From contig OZ038322.1 of assembly GCA_964035795.1 (NCBI GenBank), positions 19,322,674 through 19,386,673 on the forward strand: 64,000 nt of DNA, given 5' to 3'. Both the position numbers and the translations under genes were made by a program. This DNA comes from Pterobdella sp. o SKG-2022. Taxonomy: Eukaryota; Annelida; Clitellata; Hirudinida; Piscicolidae. The notes beneath the pieces are model-generated. The model did not search any database, was not told the origin of the DNA, and saw only the letters and a list, made by a program, of their open reading frames with translations. The first letter of the stretch is position 1, and every line of letters starts with the position of its first letter. Positions 35,674-56,459 of the stretch are shown piece by piece.

Positions 35674-38163
35674 TCAAGATCTTCTAAGACTATTAATATA
35701 AAACTCATTTTTCCGTATCTCCAGTCTTCTTCTATATGGATAATCTTCGGGAGGGTCATGTGAATATGGTTTAGCTGAATATCTACTGTTAGATCCAAAA
35801 TTTTTGTTACTTTTGGGTTTTTTACTTTTTGAATTATAAACAATATTATGGTTTTTTAGCACGAGGGGTGAGTTGTAAGCATTTCTATAAGCTGAATCAG
35901 TATATTTTGATGGAGAATTAGTATATTGTTTAATTTTTGGTCCAAGAATATTGTAGGATAAATTTTGAATCTCATCATTATTTTGCCTTTGTTTGAGAAT
36001 TTCGTCAGATTTTTCAAAATAATACCCTTTCGGTTTTATATTTGACTCAAACTTATAAGCATCGTAACTGGAATAAGGTTTAATTTCGTATTTTTTTCGT
36101 TTGTTTGAGTCATAATTGTCTTTTAAACCATTATTACTTGACTCGGAACTAAAACCCTCTTCTTTATAAATATCATCAAATATTTTCAAAACTTCTTTTT
36201 CTTCACTTTTCAAAACTTTATTATTATTGTTACTTGATTCTGAACTGAACCCCTCTTCTTTATAAATATCATCAAAAATTTTCAAAACTTCTTTTTCTTC
36301 ACTTTTCAAACTTGAAATAGATTTTCGAGGTTCATAATTTTTGTGAGAGAATTTGTTTTGAACGCTGATTGAATTATTTTCACGATTAGCTGAAGAAATA
36401 CTGTTCATATATGCATGGCGGTTCCTACCAATCTTATTCAACTCAAACCTAGGGTCATCTTTTTTTAATGTCGTTTCTCTGCTCACCATCCTACCACGTC
36501 TCCACTCTTCCAAACTTTTCAAGTCATCTTCGCTGTATTTGTTGTTACCATTGCTGTAATTATTTTCTTTTTCTAAATTTTTGAAAAACTGTTTTCGATT
36601 ATTTATTTGCTCCTTTTTTTCTGAATTATTCCAACTAGAAGCGTAAAACGTGTTTTTATTTTCTTTCTCAACAAAAAGATCATATGGGGCTTTTGCAATG
36701 GAGTAATCGTTATTAAAATGATTAGATGAATCCTTACTTTCACTTAATTTTATGCGAGAAGATTCAACGGAAAAATTAGGCTCATAATTATAAAAATTTC
36801 TGTTTGATTCATTTTTTTCATTATTTCCATAATTTTGTATGATTTTTTGGCTGTTTGAGTTAATGCCATATCTTTGAGGTTCTTGTTTTGCACGCATGTC
36901 AAGGGGGACACTGATAACACCTTTATAAGAATACCTCGAAGCTTCTGTATTTGTTAAAAGGTTTTTATTGAATGAATAGTTGTCAATATAATTTTCTGAA
37001 TAAGAGAGTAAGTCATCTTCTTTGGTAGCCTTTTCGTGTGAACTAACACTTCGTTTCAAGGGATTTAATATAGGATCAATTTCATTTGAATACTTAGGTT
37101 TAACTGAGTTATTTTCTATTAGTTTTGTTGGAGAATAAATCAAATGAGTAGAATAAAATGAATAAGGCGATGAACGAGTCAGGACGACAAGACTATTCGC
37201 CTTGTCATTTGGTTTATCTTTTGGAAAATTTACATTATTTTCATTATCAGTTTTCATATCTTTCTCTTTAGGCATAAAATTGTTATCAAAACTTTCGTGA
37301 CTCAAAGATGACCTATATAATTTAGCATTACATGAGGATATGGATGAATGTGGTCTTGAAGTTGTGGGTGTTGTACTTTTATCTTTAATAGCCGGCAAAT
37401 CTCTGTGATGTGCCTGAATGAATATTTTCCTTTTATCCTCTGCCTTATCGGCATCTTCATAATTGATTTCATCATTTTCTTCATTTTCAAGAGTTGAAGT
37501 GAATGACTGAAAATCGTCATGGGGTGGATGATTGATCATTTGTAATAAAGAGTTCTTCACCGAGTTTTGATCACTTATCTCTTCTCTTGTTTCAACGCCA
37601 TTTAAGTGAGTTGGGGTGTTTTTACGAATTGGTTTATTGTTGACATTATCATTTTGTAATATTAAGTTACTTGATGTTGTTGAATACGGCTTAGATAAGG
37701 AGTCTTCAACTGTATCTGCAGGGATTTGAAGGTCAAAAGAGGTTTCATTAAGTTGTTCTGATATAACACTCAATCGTTTTTCTTCGATTTTTGGTTTTGG
37801 GACTTTCTTTGGTTTGTGAAGTTGGAATTGGTTCTGGAAGAACTGAGATTCAAAGTCATCTACTTTGAAAGTATTCTTGTTTGGTTCATTTGAAACTGGA
37901 ATAGAGCTTTGAGTGGAGGCGCTATCTAATTCTGATAGTGACCTAGATAATTGGGGAGAAGTTACTTTGAAGAAACTGTTATGTTGAAAACCATCTAAGC
38001 TTTCTTGCCCAATTTTTTTCTTTTTCCATTTGAGTTTAAAGAATATAGTACTTGAAACTATTAATATAAAGGGAAGAACAGCCCCCAAAACGACCAAGAC
38101 AATAAAAGCAGTTTCAGCTGTGTTTTTATTTGAGTTTATTTTTAATGGTTTGTCGTCTGCCAT
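35674..38163 (-). CDS. Unrecognised single-exon single-pass membrane protein, 829 aa
   Basis: A single uninterrupted frame from ATG 38163 to stop 35674, in a locus where most genes are split. Residues 19-42 form one hydrophobic helix followed by KLKWKKKK. By the positive-inside rule this puts the 18-residue N-terminus outside and about 785 residues inside; there is no cleavable signal peptide. The intracellular part is polar and looks disordered (Asn, Ser, Lys, Glu), with many SP/TP and RxxS-type sites. It contains a perfect-looking 32-residue tandem duplication including EEKEVLKIFDDIYKEEGFSS. No enzymatic motif or known domain was recognised. Topology resembles the 252-2040 gene, but no sequence similarity was seen. 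It is probably a lineage-specific scaffold or adaptor; that is inference. Confidence 0.75.
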   Translation of the reverse strand: MADDKPLKINSNKNTAETAFIVLVVLGAVLPFILIVSSTIFFKLKWKKKKIGQESLDGFQHNSFFKVTSPQLSRSLSELDSASTQSSIPVSNEPNKNTFKVDDFESQFFQNQFQLHKPKKVPKPKIEEKRLSVISEQLNETSFDLQIPADTVEDSLSKPYSTTSSNLILQNDNVNNKPIRKNTPTHLNGVETREEISDQNSVKNSLLQMINHPPHDDFQSFTSTLENEENDEINYEDADKAEDKRKIFIQAHHRDLPAIKDKSTTPTTSRPHSSISSCNAKLYRSSLSHESFDNNFMPKEKDMKTDNENNVNFPKDKPNDKANSLVVLTRSSPYSFYSTHLIYSPTKLIENNSVKPKYSNEIDPILNPLKRSVSSHEKATKEDDLLSYSENYIDNYSFNKNLLTNTEASRYSYKGVISVPLDMRAKQEPQRYGINSNSQKIIQNYGNNEKNESNRNFYNYEPNFSVESSRIKLSESKDSSNHFNNDYSIAKAPYDLFVEKENKNTFYASSWNNSEKKEQINNRKQFFKNLEKENNYSNGNNKYSEDDLKSLEEWRRGRMVSRETTLKKDDPRFELNKIGRNRHAYMNSISSANRENNSISVQNKFSHKNYEPRKSISSLKSEEKEVLKIFDDIYKEEGFSSESSNNNNKVLKSEEKEVLKIFDDIYKEEGFSSESSNNGLKDNYDSNKRKKYEIKPYSSYDAYKFESNIKPKGYYFEKSDEILKQRQNNDEIQNLSYNILGPKIKQYTNSPSKYTDSAYRNAYNSPLVLKNHNIVYNSKSKKPKSNKNFGSNSRYSAKPYSHDPPEDYPYRRRLEIRKNEFYINSLRRS
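36136..36327 (-). repeat. 96-bp (32-residue) tandem duplication inside the orphan membrane protein
   Basis: Two adjacent copies with period 96 bp begin at 36136 and 36232. They differ at only a few bases over the shared part, and both encode KSEEKEVLKIFDDIYKEEGF. In-frame length and high identity point to a recent duplication. Confidence 0.9.
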
Positions 38164-38774
38164 TTACTTTTATATAATTTAATTGAAGTTTTTCGATATA
38201 AAAGTGACAGTTTTAAACAACTTTTTAGTTAAATCAAACAACATCATTTCAGAAAGAAAAATTCAATGTAAATAAAAACAAAGTTTTAATTATCATTGAC
38301 TTTTTTGCCCATTACAATGTGACTACTTCAACCATAAATATTAACCAAATGTAGCTTAATCGATCGGATTCATCAGCTTCAACAAACGTATAGCACTATA
38401 ACCAAACAACTAATCATTGAATCAATTATAAACTCAACTAGATATATATAAATTTTATATTTGAACTAAATTAATTTTGAATACATACGCTCTCTAGCAT
38501 AGCATAACGACTCACTTCATCTTTACAGCTGATGTGATTGGACATCATCACACGAGCTCACCTGTACATTTTTCTAACGTTCGAAGCTATCAATATAATT
38601 TTAAAAACACGCAACTACGATGTAATGAATTTTTAACAATTTTAATTAAAAAACTAAAAAAAGATTTTTAAACTTTATTTTAAATTAAAAATCGTACCAA
38701 TTTTTATTTATAATATAATATAACATAGTCGCAGCTTAAGAAATCATTTACTCAATAATGCTCTTGACGGCACT
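38164..38774. other. Intergenic: orphan membrane gene promoter side / PRPF8 3' side
   Basis: PRPF8 ends at 38775 on minus and the orphan gene starts at 38163 on minus, so this interval is the 3' UTR of one and the upstream region of the other. No further gene was seen. Confidence 0.6.
38703..38708 (-). terminator. Poly(A) signal AATAAA, PRPF8
   Basis: The reverse-complement hexamer lies about 67 nt past the PRPF8 stop codon. Confidence 0.5.
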
Positions 38775-48628
<9,854 letters not shown>

Positions 48629-50588
48629 GTTAAGTTGTGAGCGTAAAAAACATAACAAAATTAATTAGTTTAAAATGATAAAATTATTCAATTGATTAGT
48701 AATTCAAAATTTTCACGAGCAAGATGCGCAAAAAAAACGAACTGTAAAAGTACAATAAAGCATAGATAATTTAATCAAAGACTTAAAAATAATTTAATAA
48801 TTTTTTTCAAATATATCTTATAATTAAAATTATAAAATAATAAAAAACTAAAAAAAATAATGATAGTTTTTGAGTCAAAAAATATTTTAACTTTTAATAA
48901 ATTAAGCTTATTATATATAATTTTAACTGTTCAATATAATTTACTACTTTGATTTTCAGTTATCTACAGATTTTTCAATATTTTGAATTAATTTTTCATT
49001 TATTCATACAAATAGATAAATGAATTTTCATAAATTTTCGTAAAATATAAACTAAAAAAAAGTTACCAATCTGTCTATAAAATCAAAATATCACAAATTT
49101 TTAAATTATGATTAATTTTTTTTAAAGATTAATGAGTTCAAAAATGAAATCAGCTCTTGTAGGCACGAAAATGACGGAACAACCTGCTTTCACTTCAATG
49201 CTAAACATGTTAATTGGTGAAAGAATTTCAAACAAGTTATGTTAATTTTAAAAAATTTAAAATTTTCAACTCTATTATTCATACGTGAAAACTTTTTTTC
49301 TTTTTTGGTTTATGAGTTATAAAATTGAAAAATTCTTAAAGTTTTATCTATAAAACATTCTTGAGACGGTGAGAAGAACGAAAAACTTGATAAGAATAAA
49401 GTAGTTAGCAAATATTATAAATAATATCCTCATCCTACAAGTATTCACAAGATGAAGCACATCGATTTCCAAAAGCTTTAATTCATATTACACAAAACAA
49501 ACATTTAATACAGTATTGAGCAAACGGATGAATATGATGTTACCCGTTGTATTAATCGGTCAGATTTGTTTGTTTTGCATTCTTTGCATTTTTACATTAA
49601 ATGTATGAGTTTCATTTTTTATATATCAATTATAATATATATGATTTTCTAATCTTGTAATGAATAAAAACGAACAAAAGGAATATATTATGTACATTGA
49701 AAATCAATATCAGCGTCTGTTGCCTTAGCTGAGTCAGAGACAAATAAAAAAAATAATTCATAAATGAAATGAATTTATAAAAAATATTTTTATTTTTTCA
49801 AAAATGTGGATTTTAATTATTCTTGAGTTTATGTTTTGTATGTTAATAGTGTATGTTTTTATACGCATTCTCTTCACACTCCTTAATCTTGTATATATTT
49901 ATATGGATGAGTGTGTGGTTTTGTATAAAATAGACTTTTGACAACGTTCATTTAAAAAGTCTGAATTGTTTTTGTTTGTAGATTTAACTCAATTTGAACG
50001 TTTTATAAGTTATTTTTAACAAGTTTTACATGTAATTTATACAAAAAAACAAAAAATAACTGGATAGTTCTCAATTAAACTTAATAAAACACGGCTGATA
50101 GTTACAGTGTTTCAGATAAATAAATTGTAAAGTATTAAATAAGTTTGATTAATTGAAGTCTTCTTTGTTATTAAAAACAAAATTCAACCCGTAGCAACTT
50201 GTCCGTTAATAAAGAAAAAATAAATGTTGTATAAAGCTTTTACTCTACTAACTCAAAAATGTAATGAAATCTTTTAAAGATTATATAATAAACAATTTTT
50301 TAAATTTTTGTATAAAAAGATGTAATATAAAAAAGCTAAAAATATGATATTGTACGATTTACAGAACGCTATTTTAAGGATTACTGAAAGGATGGAATAA
50401 ACATACGCTTTAAAAGGTTTTTTTTGTATAAATAGATACAATCAATATAACCTTTCAGAATTAAATCTTTATAAAATAATTATTGATATTAATACTTTTT
50501 AAAGGATATTAATATTTTATTCAAAGGTTATATCTGACACTCTTAAAAAAAAGAATTTTTAATTTCGAAGTCAAAAAACTCAACAATA
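48629..50588. other. Divergent intergenic region (PRPF8 - / unrecognised gene +)
   Basis: About 2 kb of AT-rich sequence with no coding exon, repeat or RNA gene recognised. It must carry both promoters. Confidence 0.55.
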
Positions 50589-53557
50589 ATGGCTACCAAA
50601 GTGAGCTTCAAATCCATGGATTACTTTAAGTACCGCAAGTATATAATTGACAAGGATGATTCATCAACATGTAGTAAAGAAGTAACTGCTCTATGTACTT
50701 GTGTACAAACCCTTAATATGAGAGATGATAAGTTTGATGATGGTGACGAAGAATGGAACAGATTAGAGACAATTTTTACAAGTTATAAACAGATTTTGAG
50801 CTTCAAAAAAGTTGAAACTGTAGATGTAAAGCTGAAAAGTGGGTGGTGGGGAGATCAAAAAAGTGGTCTATCCGTTGGAAAAATTAAACCTAATATGCTT
50901 AAAGAAATCCTAGTGGCTAAGTGTAAAGATTGGTATGAAAGGCAGAATGAAGAGCAAAAAAATCTTGAAAAAAGTGTTGAAGGTCCTGGAATATATGTGT
51001 TTAAACATAAAGAAAAAAGTTGTTTTCAAATGGTTTTTAGTTGTCTTGACAATATCTTTTCAAGGTAATTGCTGCATAATAATAATCGCAATAAACAAAA
51101 TAGTATTAACACTAAGGTGTGCTGAAATTTTCAAAGTTAGCTTCGACGGTATTACATATATGCCTTTGGGATCGCTATTAGTTATTTCCTTAGCAAACGA
51201 TTGGGATTTTTATTTTATTCCTTTTGAAGGTTAGTTACTATAATCATTTTTTCTTAAAGTTTCAGTAAAACTACAAAAAGTTAGTTTAAATTCGTTACTA
51301 TTTCTCAACAATTACAACCCATCTTTCATTGAACGAATTATAGGAAACGGCGAAATTTTGAAAGTCTTGGAAAATGACACTCTACTGAAGCACGATTCAT
51401 TATGGCCACATGGCTTAAACATGACTTTTTCTATAGAAACTCCTTTTGACATCAAACAATTCAGAGAATCCTGTGTCCGTCATAACTGGCCCCCAGAAAG
51501 AGTCATCAGGCCTTCAAAAGTTTGTTTAAGCCAATCTGTCAATTTCATATAGTTCATAATTAAAGTTAATTCTGAAATTAAGTTTGAGTTTTTTTTTACC
51601 AGTTACAGAATTTGGATTGTTCTAAACTGAAAGAGCAGAATAAGTCAAAAAACATACCTGCTACGGCAACAAATCAAATTAAAAACAATGGTTCTTCTAG
51701 TAGACCAAGTGAGATTTTTAAATTTATTCAATTTTGAAAATTGTATTGAATAATAATTAATTTTTTTTCAAGACTCATCTAGGCCAATTTCTTATCAAGA
51801 ACAAAAAAACTTAGCATCACCATCAAGCCATGGCAGTCCATTGAACAGACCTTCAACTGCATACACTAAAAGGCAGAAAAATGAAGAATCAGTAATGGTA
51901 AGTTGAAAAATTTTTGTAAAATTATTATGAACATGAGAGTTGAGCAATCTTCTCACACTGATAAGTGATTAAGTATATAATGTTTCAAAATAATATATGA
52001 TTTTTTGAAAATTGTTATTTAAATTTTATAATTTGGAAACCGATATTTTTAGTAGAAAAAAACTTGAATTTGGATGAATAGAATCTTATTACAAGACTCT
52101 TTAAAACGAACTTTAGCAACTATATTGGAGTGTAGGAAAAAAAATAGTTATAAGACGTAGGATTGTTTTCATATCGATTCCTCCAAGAACATATCATTTA
52201 GTAAAATAACTAACTTATAAAAATCGTTTTAAAAAAAATTTATTAAAAGGTGATTTGAAATTTTTGTCAAGTAAAACTTTATTATAATTCATTCGCCAAG
52301 TAAAAATTATCATTGAGTAACGTACAAGATAATTCTTATTAAGTCTACTAGATTTGAAATTAGCTTCTTCTGGACTAGAGACATTTTACAAATGTTTAAA
52401 GTACGAAAAAATCATTTGAAGTTGATTTGATTACACAAAACAGAGTTAAGATATATTTTTGAAGATGAGAGTTTTGGTATTGTGGACTTGAATAAATAAA
52501 AATGATTTTACCGAATTAAATGAATAAGTTTTTTGTTTATTTATAGATTCAAATTTTGTTAAAAACATTAGTCTAATGATAATCTTCTTTAGCCAACGTA
52601 AATACTGCAAATTATTTGAACACTAAAGGTAATTTTATGAAGTACAAAGCTTTTCGTTAACAAAGTAACATTATCAAGTACCTTTAGTGTTCAAATAATT
52701 TTCAGTATTAGTCTAATGAATTATGATAAAGTTGTACTTACATAAAATTCCAATTTCTAAATGAATTTGTATCTATAAAACTCTTATTTTTGAAGAAATA
52801 AACAATAAACTTTTGTCAATAGGAAGATAAATACGATGTCTCTAAAATGAACAAGTTTAATTTTCAAATAGTTATAAACCTTGAAACATTTATGCTTAAA
52901 AAGCTTCGAAGGTTTTTCGGTGAGACAAAATAGAACAACGATGTTTGGGCTCAGTTTTTCATATTGTAAATTCCCTATTTCTCAATGCTTACACGTTAGT
53001 TACGAGAAAATATAAAAGAAAATTTAAATGTAAAAAAAAAATTTTTAAACTTTGTTCATTTAATTTCAAAAGTTTCCATAAATGGAATTTTTAATAAAAA
53101 CATTTAATTAAAACAGAATATACAGAACAAAAAAGGAGCTCAAAACAAAACAGACAACTCTCTCAGAGAAAGTAACAGAAGTAAAAGCACTCAGAACATC
53201 AAAAAAGAGTTAAATAAAGAATCTATAGAAAAAAAAATTCATCCTTTTGAATCTAAAAACTCAGTAATTGGAAAAAATTCCCACAACATAGCTTGTAAAA
53301 AAGAAAAAGTTGATTCTTACTTAAACCTTTCCAATTCGAACGATAATCAAAAAGAAGTTTCAAAACGCGATAAAGATTCTTGTGACAATAAGGACAACGA
53401 AGATGAGTTTTTTGAATTGAAACCAATGAAAAGATCGGGTACATTTACATTGTCAGACAATGAAGAAGAAAAACAGCAAACAACTCTCAAAAATTCGATT
53501 CTTTCTTCAAGAGCACTAATGGCGGCTGAACAACTGAATGCTAAGAGAAAAGTTTAA
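50589..53557 (+). CDS. Unrecognised six-exon gene, 470 aa
   Basis: Exons 50589-51064, 51141-51229, 51344-51519, 51603-51708, 51773-51897 and 53117-53557 join with matching phases. Residues 1 to about 245 look globular, with GWWGDQKSGLSVGKI, GPGIYVFKHKE, DGITYMPLGSLLVISLANDW, DFYFIPFE and WPHGLNMTFSIETPFDIKQF followed by WPPERV. The second half is Ser/Asn/Lys-rich and probably disordered, ending with an acidic patch, KPMKRSGTFTLSDNEEE and a helical tail ILSSRALMAAEQLNAKRKV. There is no signal peptide or membrane segment. The good splice sites, mixed hydrophobic pattern and phase agreement make it a real gene. I cannot name the family. It is divergent from PRPF8. The fifth intron (1.2 kb) contains a MITE-like element. 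Confidence 0.75.
52567..52750 (-). mobile_element. MITE-like element, copy 4, with nested inverted repeats
   Basis: Arms 52601-52629 and 52681-52709 are 29-nt inverted repeats with one mismatch. The loop holds the family core in reverse orientation (ACAAAGCTTTTCGTTAAC, 52644-52661). A second inverted pair links 52631-52648 with about 52733-52750. ATTAGTCTAATGA occurs as a direct repeat just before (about 52568) and just after (about 52707). It lies in intron 5 of the unrecognised gene. Confidence 0.65.
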
Positions 53558-53620
53558 CATCTAATGAATATTTTTAATTTGTAGATATGCTTGTAAATCG
53601 AAAATTCGAGACAAATTTGA

Positions 53621-53626
53621 AATAAA
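53621..53626 (+). terminator. Poly(A) signal AATAAA, unrecognised gene
   Basis: A canonical hexamer 64 nt after the stop at 53555-53557, within the 156-bp gap to the convergent RSPH1-like gene. Confidence 0.55.
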
Positions 53627-53713
53627 ATTTTCTTTTTTTATTCATTTCAAAAGTAATCGATTTTTTCAAGTTATAACTGGTTCGATGAATAATTTTTTCT
53701 TGAAATAACGTTT

Positions 53714-56459
53714 TTAAGCATCGGTTTTTTTCTCTAAGCTGATAGTACCACTTCCCTTTAACTCAACCCACTGTTTGTTTTTCATGACTCCATCTTGAAA
53801 TCCGTAAACCCGTACTTTTTTGACACAGTCATCTTCACATTTACCTTCTGGAATTTTGCTATAAGAACTAAACTTTGGTTGATCAACAGCTTCTTCAGCT
53901 GGTGGAGCTTCTTCTGGAGCAGCTTCTTCGGCTGGTGAAGCTTCTTCAGCTGGTGGAGCTTCTTCTGCTGGTGGAGCTTCTTCTGCTGGTGGAGCTTCTT
54001 CTGCTGGTAGAGCTTCTTCTGCTGGTGGAGCTTCTTCTGCTGGTGGAGCTTCTTCTGCTGGTGGAGCTTCTTCTGCTGGTGGAGCTTCTTCTGCTGGTGG
54101 AGCTTCTTCTGCTGGTGGAGCTTCTTCTGATGGTGGAGCTTCTTCTGCTGGTGGAGCTTCTTCTGATGGTGGAGCTTCTTCTGCTGGTGGAGCTTCTTCT
54201 GATGGTGGAGCTTCTTCTGCTGGTGGAGCTTCTTCTGATGGTGGAGCTTCTTCTGCTGGTGGAGCTTCTTCTGGAGCAGCTTCTTCGGCTGGTGAAGCTT
54301 CTTCTGCTGGTGGAGCTTCTTCGGCTGGTTCGGTGGGTTTTGATTTTTCCAAAACAAGTCTACTTCCTTTAACTTCAGCCCATGCTTTAACTTTTGCTTG
54401 ATTTTGATCGAAGCCGTAAACCCTAACTTTTGGAGTAAATTCTTCATTAATTACACCTTCAGGTATATTTCGTGAAGAATTATCCAAATTTCTGGTAGTA
54501 AGATATGCGGGGTTTTCTTCAGGTGAAGGTTCAACTGGCGCAGCTTCTTCAGCTTGTGAAACTTTTATGGCAGGCAAAGCTTCTTCTTCCGGAGCTGCTT
54601 CTTCAGCTGGTGGAGCTTCTTCGGCTGGTGGAGCTTCTTCGGCTGGTGGAGCTTCTTCTTCTGGAGCAGCTTCTTCAGCTGGTGGAGCTTCTTCGGTTGG
54701 TGGAGCTTCTTTAGCTGGTGGAGCTTCTTCAGCTGGTGGAGCTTCTTCAGCTGGAGCAGCTTCTTCAGCTGGTGGAGCTTCTTCAGCTGGAGCAGCTTCT
54801 TCAGCTAGTGGAGCTTTTTCGGCTGGTAGAGCTTCTTCAGCTGGTGGAGCTTCTTCTGAAGCAGCTTCTTCGGCTGGTGGAGCTTCTTCAGCTGGTGGAG
54901 TTTCTTCAGCTGGTGGAGCTTCTTCGGCTGGTGGAGCTTCTTCAGCTGGTGGAGCTTCTTCGGCTGGTGGAGCTTCTTCGGCTGGTGGAGCTTCTTCGGC
55001 TGGTGGAGCTTCTTCGGCTGGTGGAGCTTCTTCGGCTGGTGGAGCTTCTTCGGCTGGTGGAGCTTCTTCGGCTGGTGGAGCTTCTTCGGCTGGTGGAGCT
55101 TCTTCGGCTGGTAGAGCTTCTTCAGCTGGTGGAGCTTCTTCAGCTGGTGGAGCTTCTTCAGCTGGTGGAACTTCTTCAGCTGGTGGAGCTTCTTCAGCTG
55201 GTGGAGCTTCTTCAGCTGGTGGAGCTTCTTCAGCTGGTGGAGCTTCTTCAGCTGGTGGAGCTTCTTCAGCTGGTGGAGCTTCTTCAGCTGGTGGAGCTTC
55301 TTCAGCTGGTGGAGCTTCAGTTCGTTCTGCTGTTGTTTCTGCAATCGCCTCTGCACTTTCAGCAGGAACCAAAGGTGTTTCTGGTGTTTCTTCGGTTGTT
55401 TCGGGTTGAGTTTCTGCCACTTCAGCTGCACCTTCATCTTTTGCACAAACCATCGCTTCTGTTTCTGCTTGTACTGTTAGTACATAATTTGCAATAATAA
55501 AAGATTTTTCAACCATTATATCAAAATAATAAATTATATACCTTGAGCTGCCTGAAAACAAAATAAATCAGATTTAATTTTTCATTCATATCATAATATA
55601 TGTGCATCTTTTTTGGAAATTTGAAACAACTATAAAATCACCTCATCTTCGTGGTGAGTTATGACCCCGTCTTTAGTTCTCTTTCCCATATCCCAGGTTC
55701 CTTCGTATTTTAACTTGACGCTTGTATAAAAGTAAGTTCCTTTGAAAAAAAAATGAGTAAAATATATAATATAAGAATAAAAGCTATTAATCAAATCAAA
55801 CTTTTATTTACCGTTTCCGTTTCTTTTTTGATTTTTCCACTCACCGCTGTATCTGTCTCCATTTGCGTAATAATATACTCCAGAACCCTCTCTTACATCG
55901 TTCTGAAATTCTCCTTTTAAATAAACAAATTTTTTTTCGTTTAAATACATTGCTATTTTTGACAATGAAGAAGGCTTCTAAATTTTTTAAGTTATTTTTT
56001 TTTCGAAAACCAATACATATTAAGAAATAATTTATAATGATGAGTTTATATTTGGGGTAATTTCAAGGCTATTGAGGCAAAATCTTATGCTTCCATTTCT
56101 ATATAACGAAGTAAAAATTATTATAAACATTTTTTGGCATCACCTTCATAACGAGTTCCATCTTTATAGCAAAATTTTCCTTGCCCATGTTTTTTTCCTT
56201 CTTTCCATTCTCCCACATAAACACCCCCTTGAGCAAAACTAGTTTGGACAAGTAATTGATCATTGAATACAAAGGTAACAACTACATATAGGTCTCAAAA
56301 ATTATTTAACCAGTATTTTCCTTTTCCTTCTCTCTTTCCAAGATGATATTCTCCTTCATAAGTGTCACCGTTGCAGTACCTTGTCTTTCCAGTTCCATGC
56401 CTCAAACCATCCGTGTTATACTCCCCTTCGTACCTATATGTCTTAAAATTTAAAAACAT
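53714..56459 (-). CDS. RSPH1: RSPH1-like MORN-repeat (radial spoke head) protein with a PPAEEA minisatellite tail
   Basis: Exons 56311-56459, 56144-56238, 55812-55913, 55642-55739, 55543-55552 (10 nt) and 53714-55473 join in phase to 737 residues. Residues about 8-150 are MORN repeats: [71 protein letters not shown] and [19 protein letters not shown]. They follow human RSPH1 closely in order and spacing; RSPH1 is a radial-spoke head component of motile 9+2 cilia. The rest is unlike RSPH1: long PPAEEA arrays flanking a module (IPEG...KVRVYGF...W.E.KGS..LEK) that occurs once between the arrays and once at the C-terminus. The start ATG at 56459 is the first in-frame one in the exon. An upstream exon (an ATG near 56520) is possible. 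The tail could also suggest a RSPH1-derived, lineage-specific cilium or sperm protein. Confidence 0.82.
53885..54330 (-). repeat. 18-bp coding minisatellite, block 1
   Basis: On the minus strand the unit GCTCCACCAGCTGAAGAA encodes APPAEE. This block uses mainly the GCAGAA variant, including a 36-bp higher-order unit ([12 protein letters not shown]) repeated four times near 54120-54265. Confidence 0.95.
54565..55318 (-). repeat. 18-bp coding minisatellite, block 2
   Basis: The same APPAEE unit is repeated over about 750 bp. Copies with GCCGAA cluster at about 54960-55110 and copies with GCTGAA at about 55115-55310, so neighbouring units are most alike. This is the mark of local expansion. Open frames on the opposite strand across it are artefacts. 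Confidence 0.95.
55543..55552 (-). other. 10-nt microexon of the RSPH1-like gene
   Basis: GCAGCTCAAG is flanked by TTTTCAG before and GTATAT after. It joins the 98-nt MORN exon (phase 0 end) to the tail exon (needs phase 1), giving AAQ plus a split Val codon. Without it the two flanking exons are out of frame. Confidence 0.7.

Noticed and set aside
53885..55318. CRISPR-like regular repeat array
   Set aside because: Units are contiguous 18-mers without spacers, in frame in a eukaryotic gene. This is a coding minisatellite.
53875..55497. Long plus-strand frames rich in LVELL or GGASSAG
   Set aside because: They are antisense to the RSPH1-like minisatellite, where an 18-bp repeat keeps all frames open. 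The minus-strand frame is supported by MORN exons and splice phase.
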